Shown piece by piece: positions 1-7,339 of a stretch of DNA of 32,845 nucleotides (positions are counted from its first letter, which is position 1; each line of letters begins with the position of its first letter). The notes beneath the pieces are model-generated. The model made no database searches. It worked only from the letters and a program-made list of their open reading frames with translations, and was not told the origin of the DNA. The position numbers were made by a program, and so were the translations under genes. The DNA is from an uncultured Candidatus Saccharibacteria bacterium (GTDB lineage Bacteria > Patescibacteriota > Saccharimonadia > Saccharimonadales > Saccharimonadaceae), in NCBI GenBank assembly GCA_937924995.1, contig CALEXY010000016.1, positions 1 to 32,845 on the forward strand, read 5' to 3'.

Positions 1-1
1 A

Positions 2-55
2 ATGATTGGTGTCTCTTTTTGTTGGTTAGTGTTGCACTTGAGATGTTAACTCAGG
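2..55 (+). repeat. Left arm of a 54-bp perfect terminal inverted repeat
   Basis: These 54 bases are exactly the reverse complement of 32792-32845. Similarity stops at base 56. The strand entering the window passes the words GTGTTGCACTTGAG. Frame 2 reads a short open stretch ending LVLHLRC and a TAA at 47-49. From memory, the GTGTTGCACTT word resembles ends of some Gram-positive IS30-family elements, so this could be the edge of an insertion sequence lying mostly outside the window. No transposase is visible, so the identity is a guess; the repeat itself is certain. Confidence 0.9.
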
Positions 56-62
56 ATATAAA

Positions 63-91
63 TTGACAAGTTTTCTTTGCAAGTATATAAT
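63..91 (+). promoter_or_regulatory. Consensus sigma70-type promoter for the DUF6442-like/XRE pair
   Basis: Perfect -35 TTGACA (63-68), 17-nt spacer, perfect -10 TATAAT (86-91). Expected start of transcription is near 98, about 37 nt before the first gene. The -35 begins 7 nt inside the terminal repeat, the same spacing as at the other end of the window. Confidence 0.85.
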
Positions 92-100
92 CAGCTTATA

Positions 101-114
101 CCAAGTAAACTTGG
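101..114 (+). promoter_or_regulatory. Palindromic operator candidate
   Basis: CCAAGT-AA-ACTTGG is a perfect 6+2+6 inverted repeat lying on the expected transcription start, just downstream of the -10 box. A repressor bound here would block the promoter. The XRE-type regulator encoded at 453-659 in the same transcript is the obvious candidate, giving autoregulation. Binding is inferred from position and symmetry only. Confidence 0.5.
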
Positions 115-134
115 CTAAATAATGGAGAGAATCT

Positions 135-437
135 ATGAATAAGAAAGAAATTTTAGAAAAAAGCCGTAAGGAAAATAAGCGTATGGACGAGATGGAACTT
201 AGTGCTTTATATCGTTCAGGGTATGTCGCTAGTATGGTGGGTGGATTTCTCTGTATTTGTTTGCCACTTCTTGAATCGGCGTTGATGCGTAAGATTGATA
301 ATGGTACATGGGTTGTTTTCTTGGCAATGGATGCTGCGGCGATGCTTACAAAATATTTTTATTCAAGAAAAAAGAAGGATTTAATTATCGGTTTAATTTT
401 GTCTATTCTGGATGTTTGGATCGCCTTTTTTATGTAG
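135..437 (+). CDS. Small three-helix membrane protein, DUF6442-like
   Basis: A 100-residue protein with a charged, Lys/Glu-rich N-terminus (residues 1-25) followed by three hydrophobic segments at about 30-51, 57-77 and 83-100, so it should sit in the cytoplasmic membrane with a short cytosolic head. The layout recalls the small DUF6442 proteins that are encoded next to XRE regulators in Firmicutes; that family name is from memory. The start has GGAGAG about 7 nt upstream. It is the first gene of a two-gene unit with the regulator at 453, separated by 15 nt. The biochemical role is unknown; a signal-sensing or modulatory partner of the regulator is conceivable but unproven. Confidence 0.75.
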   Translation: MNKKEILEKSRKENKRMDEMELSALYRSGYVASMVGGFLCICLPLLESALMRKIDNGTWVVFLAMDAAAMLTKYFYSRKKKDLIIGLILSILDVWIAFFM

Positions 438-452
438 CCCAGGAATAATTTA

Positions 453-659
453 ATGAACCATACTTTAATTTTAAGAAATAATTTGAATGAGGTGCGGTTC
501 GAGAAAAATCTTTCGCAAGCGCAGTTGGCTGAAATGGTTGGGGTATCAAGAAATACGATTAGTTCGATAGAGACCGGTCAATTTAATCCAACGGCGAAAT
601 TGGCTTTGATTTTGTGTGTAACATTGGATAAAAGTTTCGAAGATTTATTTTATTTTTAA
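453..659 (+). CDS. XRE-family helix-turn-helix regulator (HTH_3)
   Basis: A 68-residue single-domain DNA-binding protein. The helix-turn-helix spans about residues 9-64, with the classic LSQAQLAEMVGVSRNTISSIETG core (20-38) and the following NPTAKLALILCVTLD helix that ends the domain. AGGAATAATTTA before the ATG gives a modest ribosome site. It is co-transcribed with the membrane protein upstream, and a strong terminator follows its stop by 14 nt. The usual arrangement for this class is a repressor that controls its own promoter, and the palindrome at 101-114 fits such an operator. The regulated targets besides its own operon cannot be seen. Confidence 0.9.
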   Translation: MNHTLILRNNLNEVRFEKNLSQAQLAEMVGVSRNTISSIETGQFNPTAKLALILCVTLDKSFEDLFYF

Positions 660-672
660 GATATTGATATTT

Positions 673-708
673 AAAAAACGAGACTTTAGTGTTTTGGTCT
701 CGTTTTTT
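673..708. terminator. Bidirectional intrinsic terminator
   Basis: A 12-bp perfect stem (AAAAAACGAGAC / GTCTCGTTTTTT) around a 12-nt loop. The A- and T-runs in the stem give a U-tract on both strands, so it can end both the plus-strand XRE operon (stop at 659) and the minus-strand ABC operon (stop at 737). Confidence 0.9.
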
Positions 709-736
709 GATTAAGCTTACTTTATTTGGTAAGGGT

Positions 737-1978
737 CTATTGCTTTTTAAAGATGGCGGCCATGAGTTTGAATAGGTTTGGTTTTTCACCATACATGAGG
801 ATGCCGACGCGGTAAATGCGGGCGGAAAGCCAGCCGATAAAGTAGGTACTGACGATCAAAACTAAGATCGAAAGGATAATTTCCAGGGTCGAAACATTGG
901 AAATAATGGCGCGAGTAAACATCATCATCGGTGCGGTGAATGGGAAGTAGGAGAGGAAGACATTGAATGGGGTATCGGCATTGCCGGAATTGATGGCAGA
1001 CATTGTGGCGATGAAAGTGAAGACGATGATAATCTGGACCGGCATAATTGCAGAACTGAGTTCGTCAATCTTAGAGACAGTGGAAGCGAAGGCGCCGTAG
1101 AGGAAGGAATAGATGAGGAAGCCAAGCAGGAAGAAAATTAGCATGTATACGAGAATTTGAGTTGGGATATTAGAAATGATTTGGTTGACTGGAAAGTCTG
1201 GGTTGTTAGCAGAGGAAATTTTCACGCAGATGAAAGCTTCGATAATGATGGCGGCGATTTGGATGAGTCCGGCGAGGCTGGTAGAAATGATTTTACCGAA
1301 AAGCAGAGCGTTTGGCTTAACTGAGGTAGCGAGGACTTCCATGGCGCGAGAAGTTTTTTCGGTGACTACACTATTCATAACGTGTGAGCCATAGAAAGTG
1401 ATGGCCATGTAGAGAGCGTAGATGAGAACAAAAGTATAAATCACAGAGGCGGCGCCGTTTTTATTGACGGTTTCGAGATTGATTTTTACGTCAGGATTTA
1501 AGACCTTAGCAATGGCGGCCGGTGCAAGATTTTGTTCGGCGAGTAGGTCGGCTTGGCGCATGTTTTTGACGATCGTATCGATAGATTGAACTTCGCGAAC
1601 ACTAGCATCGCTAAAGCCAATCTTGGAATATTCGGTAACTTCCGTGAGATTATGATTAGCTTCAATGAAGAATTTAGCCTTGTCGTCAATCACTTCCTGC
1701 TTAGCCTCTTCATTGGACTTATCAGTGAGCTTTACTTCGTAATTTGGTAGGGCGGCATGGATGGTCTGGATGAGAGTTTCGGAGTTTTGATAATCGGTTT
1801 TAATCAGAGCGACAGGAGTATTATCGGAAGAACCGAAAAGTTTTAGGTCGGAAATCAGTTGAGGCAAGAAGAAAACGCCGGCAAGAATGATGGCCATAAT
1901 GCCGGTGGAGATAAGATAGCCCTTGCTGAGTACGATTTTCTTAAATTCATATTTGAAAACGGTGAAAAATTGTTGCAT
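737..1978 (-). CDS. ABC-2 type permease, NatB-like
   Basis: A 413-residue membrane permease. One hydrophobic helix at about residues 20-42 is followed by a roughly 130-residue soluble extracytoplasmic domain, then a block of five hydrophobic segments from about 175 to the C-terminus. This matches the NatB/ABC-2 family (sodium or drug exporters and related YhaP-like permeases). The MQQFF start at 1978 is chosen because AAAGGGAAG lies 4-5 nt upstream; a longer in-frame start at 1999 would overlap the ATPase gene. It follows the ATPase gene by 10 nt and would be co-transcribed. The substrate cannot be deduced; Na+ export is only the name-giving case. Confidence 0.85.
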   Translation of the reverse strand: MQQFFTVFKYEFKKIVLSKGYLISTGIMAIILAGVFFLPQLISDLKLFGSSDNTPVALIKTDYQNSETLIQTIHAALPNYEVKLTDKSNEEAKQEVIDDKAKFFIEANHNLTEVTEYSKIGFSDASVREVQSIDTIVKNMRQADLLAEQNLAPAAIAKVLNPDVKINLETVNKNGAASVIYTFVLIYALYMAITFYGSHVMNSVVTEKTSRAMEVLATSVKPNALLFGKIISTSLAGLIQIAAIIIEAFICVKISSANNPDFPVNQIISNIPTQILVYMLIFFLLGFLIYSFLYGAFASTVSKIDELSSAIMPVQIIIVFTFIATMSAINSGNADTPFNVFLSYFPFTAPMMMFTRAIISNVSTLEIILSILVLIVSTYFIGWLSARIYRVGILMYGEKPNLFKLMAAIFKKQ

Positions 1979-1988
1979 ACTTCCCTTT

Positions 1989-2870
1989 CTATTCCGCATA
2001 TTCGATAAAGATATCTTTTAGAGTTGATTCGAGGTCGCCAATTTGGTCGATCGGATATTTTTTGATAAGGTCACTCATGGTTTTGGTGCGGTCTTCGTCT
2101 TTTTTTAGGCGATAAACTAATTCACCTTCGCGCAGAATCTCGGTTTGTTCTGGGAGGGCGGCGTGGATTTTTTCGACTTCATCGGATTTGACGAGGAGTT
2201 TATTTTTGCGATGATTCTTGAGAATTTGGCGAAGATTGCCTTGGAGTTTAATTTCACCTTCCTTCAAAATGAGGATATCGTCACAAAATTCAGAAACGTA
2301 ATCCATTTGGTGGCTGGAAAAGAGGACGATTTTGCCGCGCTTGATTTGTTCGCGCACCACCTCTTCGAGAAGCTGAGAGTTGACAGGGTCGAGGCCGGAA
2401 AATGGTTCATCGAAAATCACAATATCTGGGTTGTGAACGATACAGGAAATGAGCTGGATTTTTTGCTGGTTACCCTTGGAAAGAGTTTTAAGCTTAGCGT
2501 TCTTATAATCGGTCATTTGGAGGAAATCTAGCCAGTAGTCAATCGATGCGATGGCGGTTTTCTTATCGACGCCTTTTAGTGCGGCTAAATAAATTAACTG
2601 ATCGACGATTTTGTCGTTCGGATAGAGACCGCGTTCCTCTGGGAGATAACCGAGGCTGACCTTGGAATAATCAATAGGCTTACCGTCGAGAAGTACTTTG
2701 CCGGAAGTTGGCTGGAAAACTTGCATGAGAATGCGGATGGTGGTGGTTTTACCGGCGCCATTGCGGCCGAGTAGGCCGAAGGCTTTGCCGCTTTCGACGG
2801 TGAAACTAAGATCTTTTAGGACTTTTTTGTCACCAAATTTTTTGGTGAGATTTTTGATTTCTAATTTCAT
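1989..2870 (-). CDS. ABC transporter ATPase, NatA-like
   Basis: A 293-residue nucleotide-binding subunit. Walker A GRNGAGKTT is at 35-43; the signature is LSKGNQQ rather than LSGGQ; Walker B with DEPFSGLD and the H-loop histidine (SSHQ) follow. About 80 C-terminal residues lie beyond the ATPase core, as in NatA/CcmA-like subunits. The start at 2870 is supported by GGAGG 5 nt upstream; a longer in-frame start at 2900 has no such site. It is the first gene of a two-gene exporter operon with the permease at 737-1978. Two identical subunits would energise the permease dimer at the inner face of the membrane. Confidence 0.92.
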   Translation of the reverse strand: MKLEIKNLTKKFGDKKVLKDLSFTVESGKAFGLLGRNGAGKTTTIRILMQVFQPTSGKVLLDGKPIDYSKVSLGYLPEERGLYPNDKIVDQLIYLAALKGVDKKTAIASIDYWLDFLQMTDYKNAKLKTLSKGNQQKIQLISCIVHNPDIVIFDEPFSGLDPVNSQLLEEVVREQIKRGKIVLFSSHQMDYVSEFCDDILILKEGEIKLQGNLRQILKNHRKNKLLVKSDEVEKIHAALPEQTEILREGELVYRLKKDEDRTKTMSDLIKKYPIDQIGDLESTLKDIFIEYAE

Positions 2871-2975
2871 TTTACCTCCATGGTTAGATATATTATACAC
2901 CTGTGCGATTTTGCTTGGATGGTTTTTGCTCGGATTATTGGCGTGGTGATTTTTATTAATTTTGGTAACGCGTGT

Positions 2976-4337
2976 TTAGTTAATGCCGGGGACTGGGAAT
3001 TTTGCGGCGAGAGTTTCGACTTGACGGCGGATTTCGGTCAGCTGGGGTTCGGCGGTAGAGAGATTTTCTTCGGATTTTACGGATAGACAGATATCCATGA
3101 CTTGTTTCATCCAATCAGCAATTTGCTGCATTTCAAGAATGCCCATACCGCGGGTGGTGATGGCGGGAGTGCCGAGACGGACGCCGGATGGACGGAAGGC
3201 GGCGGAAGTGTCTTCTGGGACAGCGTTGGCGTTTAGGGTGAGGCCGACGAGGTCGAGGGCGCGTTCATAGAATTTACCATCGATGCCAAAATTCTTTTTA
3301 ACGTTGACGAGGATGAGATGATTTTCGGTGCCATTACCTTGGAGGATGAAGCCGTGATCTTGAAGTGCTTTAGCGAGAGCCTTGGCGTTTTCGACTATCT
3401 TGGCGGAATATTGCTTGAAATCATCGGAGAGAGCTTCCTTAAAAGCGACGGCTTTAGCGGCAATAATATGTTCGAGCGGACCGCCTTGGGTACCTGGAAA
3501 AACGGCACGATCGATGAGGATTGGGATATTTTCGAGAGTGCGCTCAGGTTTTTTTAGAGGTGAAGCGACGTTTCCTTTCGAGAGAATCAGACCGCCGCGT
3601 GGACCGCGAAGAGTTTTATGAGTGGTGGTGGTCATGACATGAAAACCATAATCGAGAGGATTCGGGTGTACACCGCCTGCGATGAGGCCGGCGACATGTG
3701 CCATATCAGCCATGAGGAGCGCGCCGATTTTTTGACCAATTTTGGCAATGCGAGCAAAATCAGGAATTTTCATGAAGGCAGAGTAGCCGATGAGGATAAT
3801 CTTCGGATGTTCAGCTTCGGCGAGACGTTCGATTTTGTCGTAATCGAGGTCGCCTTCTGGAGTGACGCCATAATTAATAAATTGATAAATTTTGGCGGAA
3901 CGGGTGACTGGACAACCATGAGTAAGATGTCCACCGTGGCCAAGATTCATGGCCAGAATTTTGTCACCAGGCTGACACCAGGCAAAATAAACCGCCTCAT
4001 TAGCATTGGCACCAGAGTGAGGCTGGACATTGGCGTGGTCGGCATGAAAAAGTTTCATGGCGCGGGCGATGGCGAGGCGTTCGATTTTATCAATATTGGT
4101 TTGGCCGCCATAGTAACGATAATTTGGTAGGTCGGCGACAATGTTCGACTCGTCGGCGGGATTGTAGTTTTCTAAATCTTGGAAGGATGGGTAACCTTCG
4201 GAATATTTGTTAGTAAGGACGGTGCCCATAGCTTTTAAGACGTTGGCGGAAACATAGTTTTCGCTCGGAATGAGTTCGAGACCTTTTTGTTGGCGGATTT
4301 TTTCTTGATCGATAAGTGAAAAGACGATATCTGACAT
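2976..4337 (-). CDS. glyA: Serine hydroxymethyltransferase
   Basis: PLP enzyme that interconverts serine and glycine while loading one-carbon units on tetrahydrofolate. The PLP lysine is K241 in TTTTHKTLRGPRGG; the substrate-binding GLELIPSENY (19-28) and the PLP-pocket motif VQPHSGANANEAVY (104-117) are present. At 453 residues it is longer than the usual 410-430: about 20 extra residues (51-72) sit between NKYSEGYP and YRYYGG, which are adjacent in ordinary SHMT, and the C-terminus is extended. GGAGAAATT precedes the ATG. It stands alone between the ABC operon and a divergent tRNA; a TATAAT on its strand at 4436-4441 is a weak promoter candidate. Confidence 0.96.
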   Translation of the reverse strand: MSDIVFSLIDQEKIRQQKGLELIPSENYVSANVLKAMGTVLTNKYSEGYPSFQDLENYNPADESNIVADLPNYRYYGGQTNIDKIERLAIARAMKLFHADHANVQPHSGANANEAVYFAWCQPGDKILAMNLGHGGHLTHGCPVTRSAKIYQFINYGVTPEGDLDYDKIERLAEAEHPKIILIGYSAFMKIPDFARIAKIGQKIGALLMADMAHVAGLIAGGVHPNPLDYGFHVMTTTTHKTLRGPRGGLILSKGNVASPLKKPERTLENIPILIDRAVFPGTQGGPLEHIIAAKAVAFKEALSDDFKQYSAKIVENAKALAKALQDHGFILQGNGTENHLILVNVKKNFGIDGKFYERALDLVGLTLNANAVPEDTSAAFRPSGVRLGTPAITTRGMGILEMQQIADWMKQVMDICLSVKSEENLSTAEPQLTEIRRQVETLAAKFPVPGIN

Positions 4338-4449
4338 AATTTCTCCATGTTAAATTAGTTGTGCATTAAATAAATCACGTTAATAAACTGAAAAAATTAG
4401 TACATAGATATCAATTCCCTTTAATTCTGCTATTTATTATACCTCAAAA

Positions 4450-4479
4450 TTGACAAAAAAGTTAGAGGTTTGATATAAT
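4450..4479 (+). promoter_or_regulatory. Promoter of the tRNA-Ala gene
   Basis: TTGACA (4450-4455), 18-nt spacer, TATAAT (4474-4479). The predicted start of transcription is about 14 nt before the mature tRNA 5' end. Both hexamers are consensus, as expected for a stable RNA gene. Confidence 0.85.
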
Positions 4480-4499
4480 TAACCTATCGTAAGATATTT

Positions 4500-4576
4500 G
4501 GGGCATTAGCTCAGTTGGCTAGAGCGCTTCAATGGCATTGAAGAGGTCATGAGTTCGAGTCTCATATGCTCCACCA
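4500..4576 (+). tRNA. tRNA-Ala (anticodon GGC)
   Basis: A complete 77-nt cloverleaf with an encoded CCA (4574-4576). The acceptor stem pairs GGGGCAT (4500-4506) with ATGCTCC (4566-4572), including the G3:U70 wobble that is the identity element for alanyl-tRNA synthetase. The anticodon loop is ATGGCAT on a CTTCA/TGAAG stem, so the anticodon is GGC, reading GCC and GCU. The T-loop is TTCGAGT. It has its own promoter and terminator and so is transcribed alone. Confidence 0.97.
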
Positions 4577-4592
4577 AATATTTCATATGAAG

Positions 4593-4613
4593 ACAGCCGT
4601 GAGGTTGTTTTTT
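4593..4613 (+). terminator. Intrinsic terminator of the tRNA-Ala gene
   Basis: Stem ACAGCC / GGTTGT (one G-U pair) with a GTGA tetraloop, followed by a run of Ts. It starts 17 nt after the tRNA CCA end. Confidence 0.75.
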
Positions 4614-4666
4614 GTTTATTAAAAGACACTTAAAATGCACTAAAATAATATAGCTTAAATAACATT

Positions 4667-4779
4667 TTGTTAAATCTTATTTAACACTTTGTTAAATCTT
4701 GATTTATGTTTTTAGATTGATTAACAGATATAAATTATAGTAATTTGTTAAATCCTATTGTATACAATTGTTAAATGTT
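4667..4779 (+). repeat. Four spaced direct repeats of TTGTTAAATCTT
   Basis: Part of a 450-nt gene-free stretch (4577-5027). Near-identical 12-mers start at 4667, 4689, 4745 and 4768; the first two are identical and the other two differ at one or two positions. Spacings of 22, 56 and 23 nt put neighbours about two helical turns apart, which suits side-by-side binding of a regulator. The array lies 250-350 nt upstream of the Wzz-kinase gene. No coding potential is visible here. Alternative: decayed low-complexity AT-rich DNA. Confidence 0.6.
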
Positions 4780-4814
4780 AAGTAAAATGTTCGAAATTTT
4801 TATCACAAATGGTA

Positions 4815-4888
4815 GAAGATGGGTTATTACTTCATCTATCAAAAATGCCGGCATTTGCGGTCGGTCGAAACCTTAGGCTAGTCCGGCG
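4815..4888 (+). other. GC-rich foldable island in an AT-rich intergenic region; possible structured RNA
   Basis: Contains a small hairpin (AGATG at 4817-4821 with CATCT at 4833-4837), a 14-bp perfect palindrome AAATGCCGGCATTT (4843-4856), an inner hairpin GGT-CGAA-ACC (4863-4872), and an outer pairing GCCGG (4847-4851) with CCGGC (4883-4887). The palindrome and the outer stem share bases, so two alternative folds exist. It matches no riboswitch I recognise. There is no convincing promoter directly upstream and no U-tract terminator behind it. Confidence 0.35.
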
Positions 4889-4991
4889 TGATGATGCTTT
4901 AATTATAACTCAAAGTAGTAAAAATAGATTTTTAAAAAGAATAAACTACAAAATAACCATTTGCGTTTTGCGGTAAAATATATTTAGACTA

Positions 4992-5020
4992 TTTACGGAA
5001 GTCTATTACCATATTATAAT
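4992..5020 (+). promoter_or_regulatory. Promoter of the Wzz-kinase gene, predicting a leaderless mRNA
   Basis: TTTACG (4992-4997), 17-nt spacer, TATAAT (5015-5020). The ATG begins 7 nt after the -10 box, so transcription should start at or within a base of the initiation codon. No Shine-Dalgarno sequence is present. Confidence 0.75.
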
Positions 5021-5027
5021 AATAGAT

Positions 5028-6755
5028 ATGGAAGAGATTAACTTGAGAGACTTGTTAATTTACTTTAGAAAACACCTGCTGTTATTTTTTGCGATGGTGA
5101 TTCTTTGTGTTTCGGCGGGTTCTGCTTATATAGTTTTGGTGCAAAAGCCAGAATATAAATCACGGGCGACGATTATTTTGAGTTCGGATAAATCGAAGAC
5201 TACGGTGCAGAATGAAATTACAGCGAATAAAAATTTGATTGAAACTTATACTGAGGTAGTGAAATCACATCGTGTGCTCGACCGAGTGATTGAAGAAAAT
5301 AACTTGAAAGAATCTTATGAGGCTCTGAATGCGAAGATCAATGTTTCTTCTTTGAAAAATACGGAGATTATTAGTATTTCAGTGGTGGATGCGAATGCTT
5401 ATCGAAGTTATGAGGTTGCGAACTGGGTGGCGGATATTTTTAAGGAAGAAATTTCGCAGATTTACAACGATACGAGTGTGAATATTCTCGATCACGCGGT
5501 TGAGCCGAAGAGTCCATATAATGTCGATGTGGTGAAGCAAGAAATTATTTATATGGTGGCTGGCATGGTGCTCGGCGGCGGGATTATTTTGGTGCTATTT
5601 TATTTCGACCGCACGATTAAAACCACGGAGCAGATTGAGGAAATTTTCAAGCTGCCGATTTTTGGTCAGGTGCATAAATTAGAAACGGATAGGCAGAAGA
5701 AAAAACGTAAGAAACTGGAAGCGAAATTGGCTAAATTAGAGGTGAAGCGTCTGAAAAAGGAAGAAAAAGAACAGCGCAAGCTCGAAAAGCAGAAGCAGAA
5801 AGAAGCGGAAAAAGAAGCCGAAATTAAGGCTGAGGCGGAAAAAATTGCAGCAGAAAAAGCGGCCGAAGAAGCGGCGGCGAAAGAGGCGGAAGAAGCAGAA
5901 AAAGCTAAAGGCACACCTGAGAGACCGTTTGTAGAAATTAAGGCGGTGGGGCGTAAGATTATTGCAGAAGAAAAAGCGATTCAAGAGAAGATTGCGTTGG
6001 AGCAAGAAAAAATTGCCGCGGAAAAAGAAGCGGAGATTGCCAATGTGGAAGAAGCGGAAACAGTGGAGATTAATGAGGATTCGGAGCTGGTGCTACGAGA
6101 TAATCCGAAGATGGCGGTGGCGGAAGATTTTCGTACGATTCGCACTAGCTTATATTTCTCGCTAAATAATCAGAATTCGAATACGGTGCTGTTTTGTAGT
6201 TCGAGGGCGCACGAAGGTAAGAGTTTTATTATTGCGAACCTGGCGGTGGCTTTTGCGAAGACGAATAAGAAGGTGCTTCTCGTAGACTGCGATATGCGTC
6301 TGGGGCGTCAACATGAAATTTTTGAACTAAGTAATCAGTTCGGTCTGTCGAATATTTTGGCGGAGGGGGATTTGAAAAAACTACGTCAGTATGCGCTGAA
6401 AACCAATGTGAAAAATCTTGAGGTGATTACGCGTGGGGTGGTACCACCAAATCCAAGTGAGCTTCTGGAATCAAAGAAGATGGAAATGTTGCTTTCTGAG
6501 GTGAAAAAGCACTATGATTATGTACTAATCGATGGTACACCGATTGAAGGAATTTCGGATTCTCTGATTTTGGCGAAGCGGGCAGATAGAGTGATTTTAG
6601 TCTGTGCGGCGAATGAAACTACAATTGAAGATTTGCAAAACTCGAAACGCGCGCTGGAAGCGATTGAGATTAATATGCCTGGGGTGATTTTGAATCAGGT
6701 GGTGGATAAGCGTCGTGGTGGGAAGAATAATTATTATAGTTACTATAATAATTAA
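5028..6755 (+). CDS. Wzz chain-length regulator fused to a BY-type tyrosine kinase (CpsC-CpsD-like)
   Basis: A 575-residue one-piece copolymerase/kinase that would set the length of an exported polysaccharide at the membrane. Residues 1-190 are a Wzz domain with helices at about 15-36 and 168-190. A very long Lys/Glu/Ala-rich, coiled-coil-like linker follows (about 215-345). The BY-kinase comes last: Walker A AHEGKS (394-399), Walker A' LVDCDMR (418-424), Walker B VLIDGTP (499-505), and a tyrosine cluster YYSYY (569-573) that would be the autophosphorylation tail. Firmicutes usually split these parts into two proteins; fusions are typical of Wzc, but the charged linker is unusual. It is monocistronic, and a convergent gene follows. 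It most likely serves the capsule operon at 12587-19732. Confidence 0.93.
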   Translation: MEEINLRDLLIYFRKHLLLFFAMVILCVSAGSAYIVLVQKPEYKSRATIILSSDKSKTTVQNEITANKNLIETYTEVVKSHRVLDRVIEENNLKESYEALNAKINVSSLKNTEIISISVVDANAYRSYEVANWVADIFKEEISQIYNDTSVNILDHAVEPKSPYNVDVVKQEIIYMVAGMVLGGGIILVLFYFDRTIKTTEQIEEIFKLPIFGQVHKLETDRQKKKRKKLEAKLAKLEVKRLKKEEKEQRKLEKQKQKEAEKEAEIKAEAEKIAAEKAAEEAAAKEAEEAEKAKGTPERPFVEIKAVGRKIIAEEKAIQEKIALEQEKIAAEKEAEIANVEEAETVEINEDSELVLRDNPKMAVAEDFRTIRTSLYFSLNNQNSNTVLFCSSRAHEGKSFIIANLAVAFAKTNKKVLLVDCDMRLGRQHEIFELSNQFGLSNILAEGDLKKLRQYALKTNVKNLEVITRGVVPPNPSELLESKKMEMLLSEVKKHYDYVLIDGTPIEGISDSLILAKRADRVILVCAANETTIEDLQNSKRALEAIEINMPGVILNQVVDKRRGGKNNYYSYYNN

Positions 6756-6830
6756 GGTTTAACTTATTTGGGTATTTGGGTTGGTGTTTAATGTGGAGCT
6801 TTGACTTTTAGTTTTTTGATATGCGGTGAA

Positions 6831-7319
6831 TCACTTATCGGAGCGTGTTTTGATTTTTGTGAAAAGCTTGATGATTAAATACGTGATAGTTGCGCCGAAG
6901 CTGGCGCCGAGAGTATCGATTAGGACGTCGCGAAACTGAGCGGAGCGGCCGGGGACGAAGATTTGATGAATCTCATCGGTGCATGCGTAGAGGAAACTAA
7001 AAATAATAGGTATAAGAATCTTTTTGTGGGGTTGGTTTGGTTTAGAATGTTGCATAAGATTGAGATAATATAAGGCGCCTAAAACAGCATACTCGGTAAA
7101 ATGGGCGGTTTTTCGCACCAGAAAAATCAGGGTGCTGAGACTAATCAGATTATTTTCTAGACCATGACGGACGTGCGGAAAATTTTGGGCGATGAAATCG
7201 ACAAAGAGATTACTTTGGGCGTCGGAAGAATTGTGGCCGAAAGAGGACATAATGAAAATAAAACACATCTGAAAAATCAGCAGTGTGGGAAGAATGTGGC
7301 GACGAATTTTAATAGTCAT
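6831..7319 (-). CDS. VanZ-like membrane protein
   Basis: A 162-residue protein with four hydrophobic segments (about 9-28, 60-68 with 76-90, 100-112, 135-155). VanZ-family marks are RKTAHFTEYAVLGAL in the middle and DEIHQIFVPGRSAQFRD towards the end. VanZ relatives lower teicoplanin binding in enterococci and are otherwise of unclear role in the envelope. The ATG has no Shine-Dalgarno; an extended -10 TGGTAAAAT ends 7 nt upstream (box at 7327-7332), which predicts a leaderless mRNA. It converges on the Wzz-kinase gene and lies downstream of the LCP gene, whose tail-derived repeats form its upstream region. Its stop is TGA. Confidence 0.88.
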   Translation of the reverse strand: MTIKIRRHILPTLLIFQMCFIFIMSSFGHNSSDAQSNLFVDFIAQNFPHVRHGLENNLISLSTLIFLVRKTAHFTEYAVLGALYYLNLMQHSKPNQPHKKILIPIIFSFLYACTDEIHQIFVPGRSAQFRDVLIDTLGASFGATITYLIIKLFTKIKTRSDK

Positions 7320-7326
7320 TAGGACT

Positions 7327-7332
7327 ATTTTA
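7327..7332 (-). promoter_or_regulatory. Extended -10 element of the VanZ-like gene
   Basis: TGG-TAAAAT read on the minus strand, 7 nt from the ATG at 7319. No good -35 box lies at the normal distance (TCCAAG at 7350-7355), so the TGn extension would have to compensate. The spacing predicts transcription starting at the ATG. Confidence 0.5.
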
Positions 7333-7339
7333 CCATTTC

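Noticed and set aside
2145..2531. 128-codon plus-strand frame opposite the ABC ATPase
   Set aside because: Lies wholly inside the well-supported ATPase gene and has no ribosome site or recognisable domain.
4577..5027. Replication origin (AT-rich region with iteron-like repeats and TTATCACAA near 4800)
   Set aside because: No dnaA, dnaN or gyrase genes nearby and no cluster of true DnaA boxes; a single imperfect match is expected by chance.
5666..6165. Several long open frames opposite to and overlapping the kinase linker
   Set aside because: They arise from the low-complexity Lys/Glu/Ala codons; their products are Phe/Arg/Ser-rich and resemble nothing, and no ribosome sites precede them.
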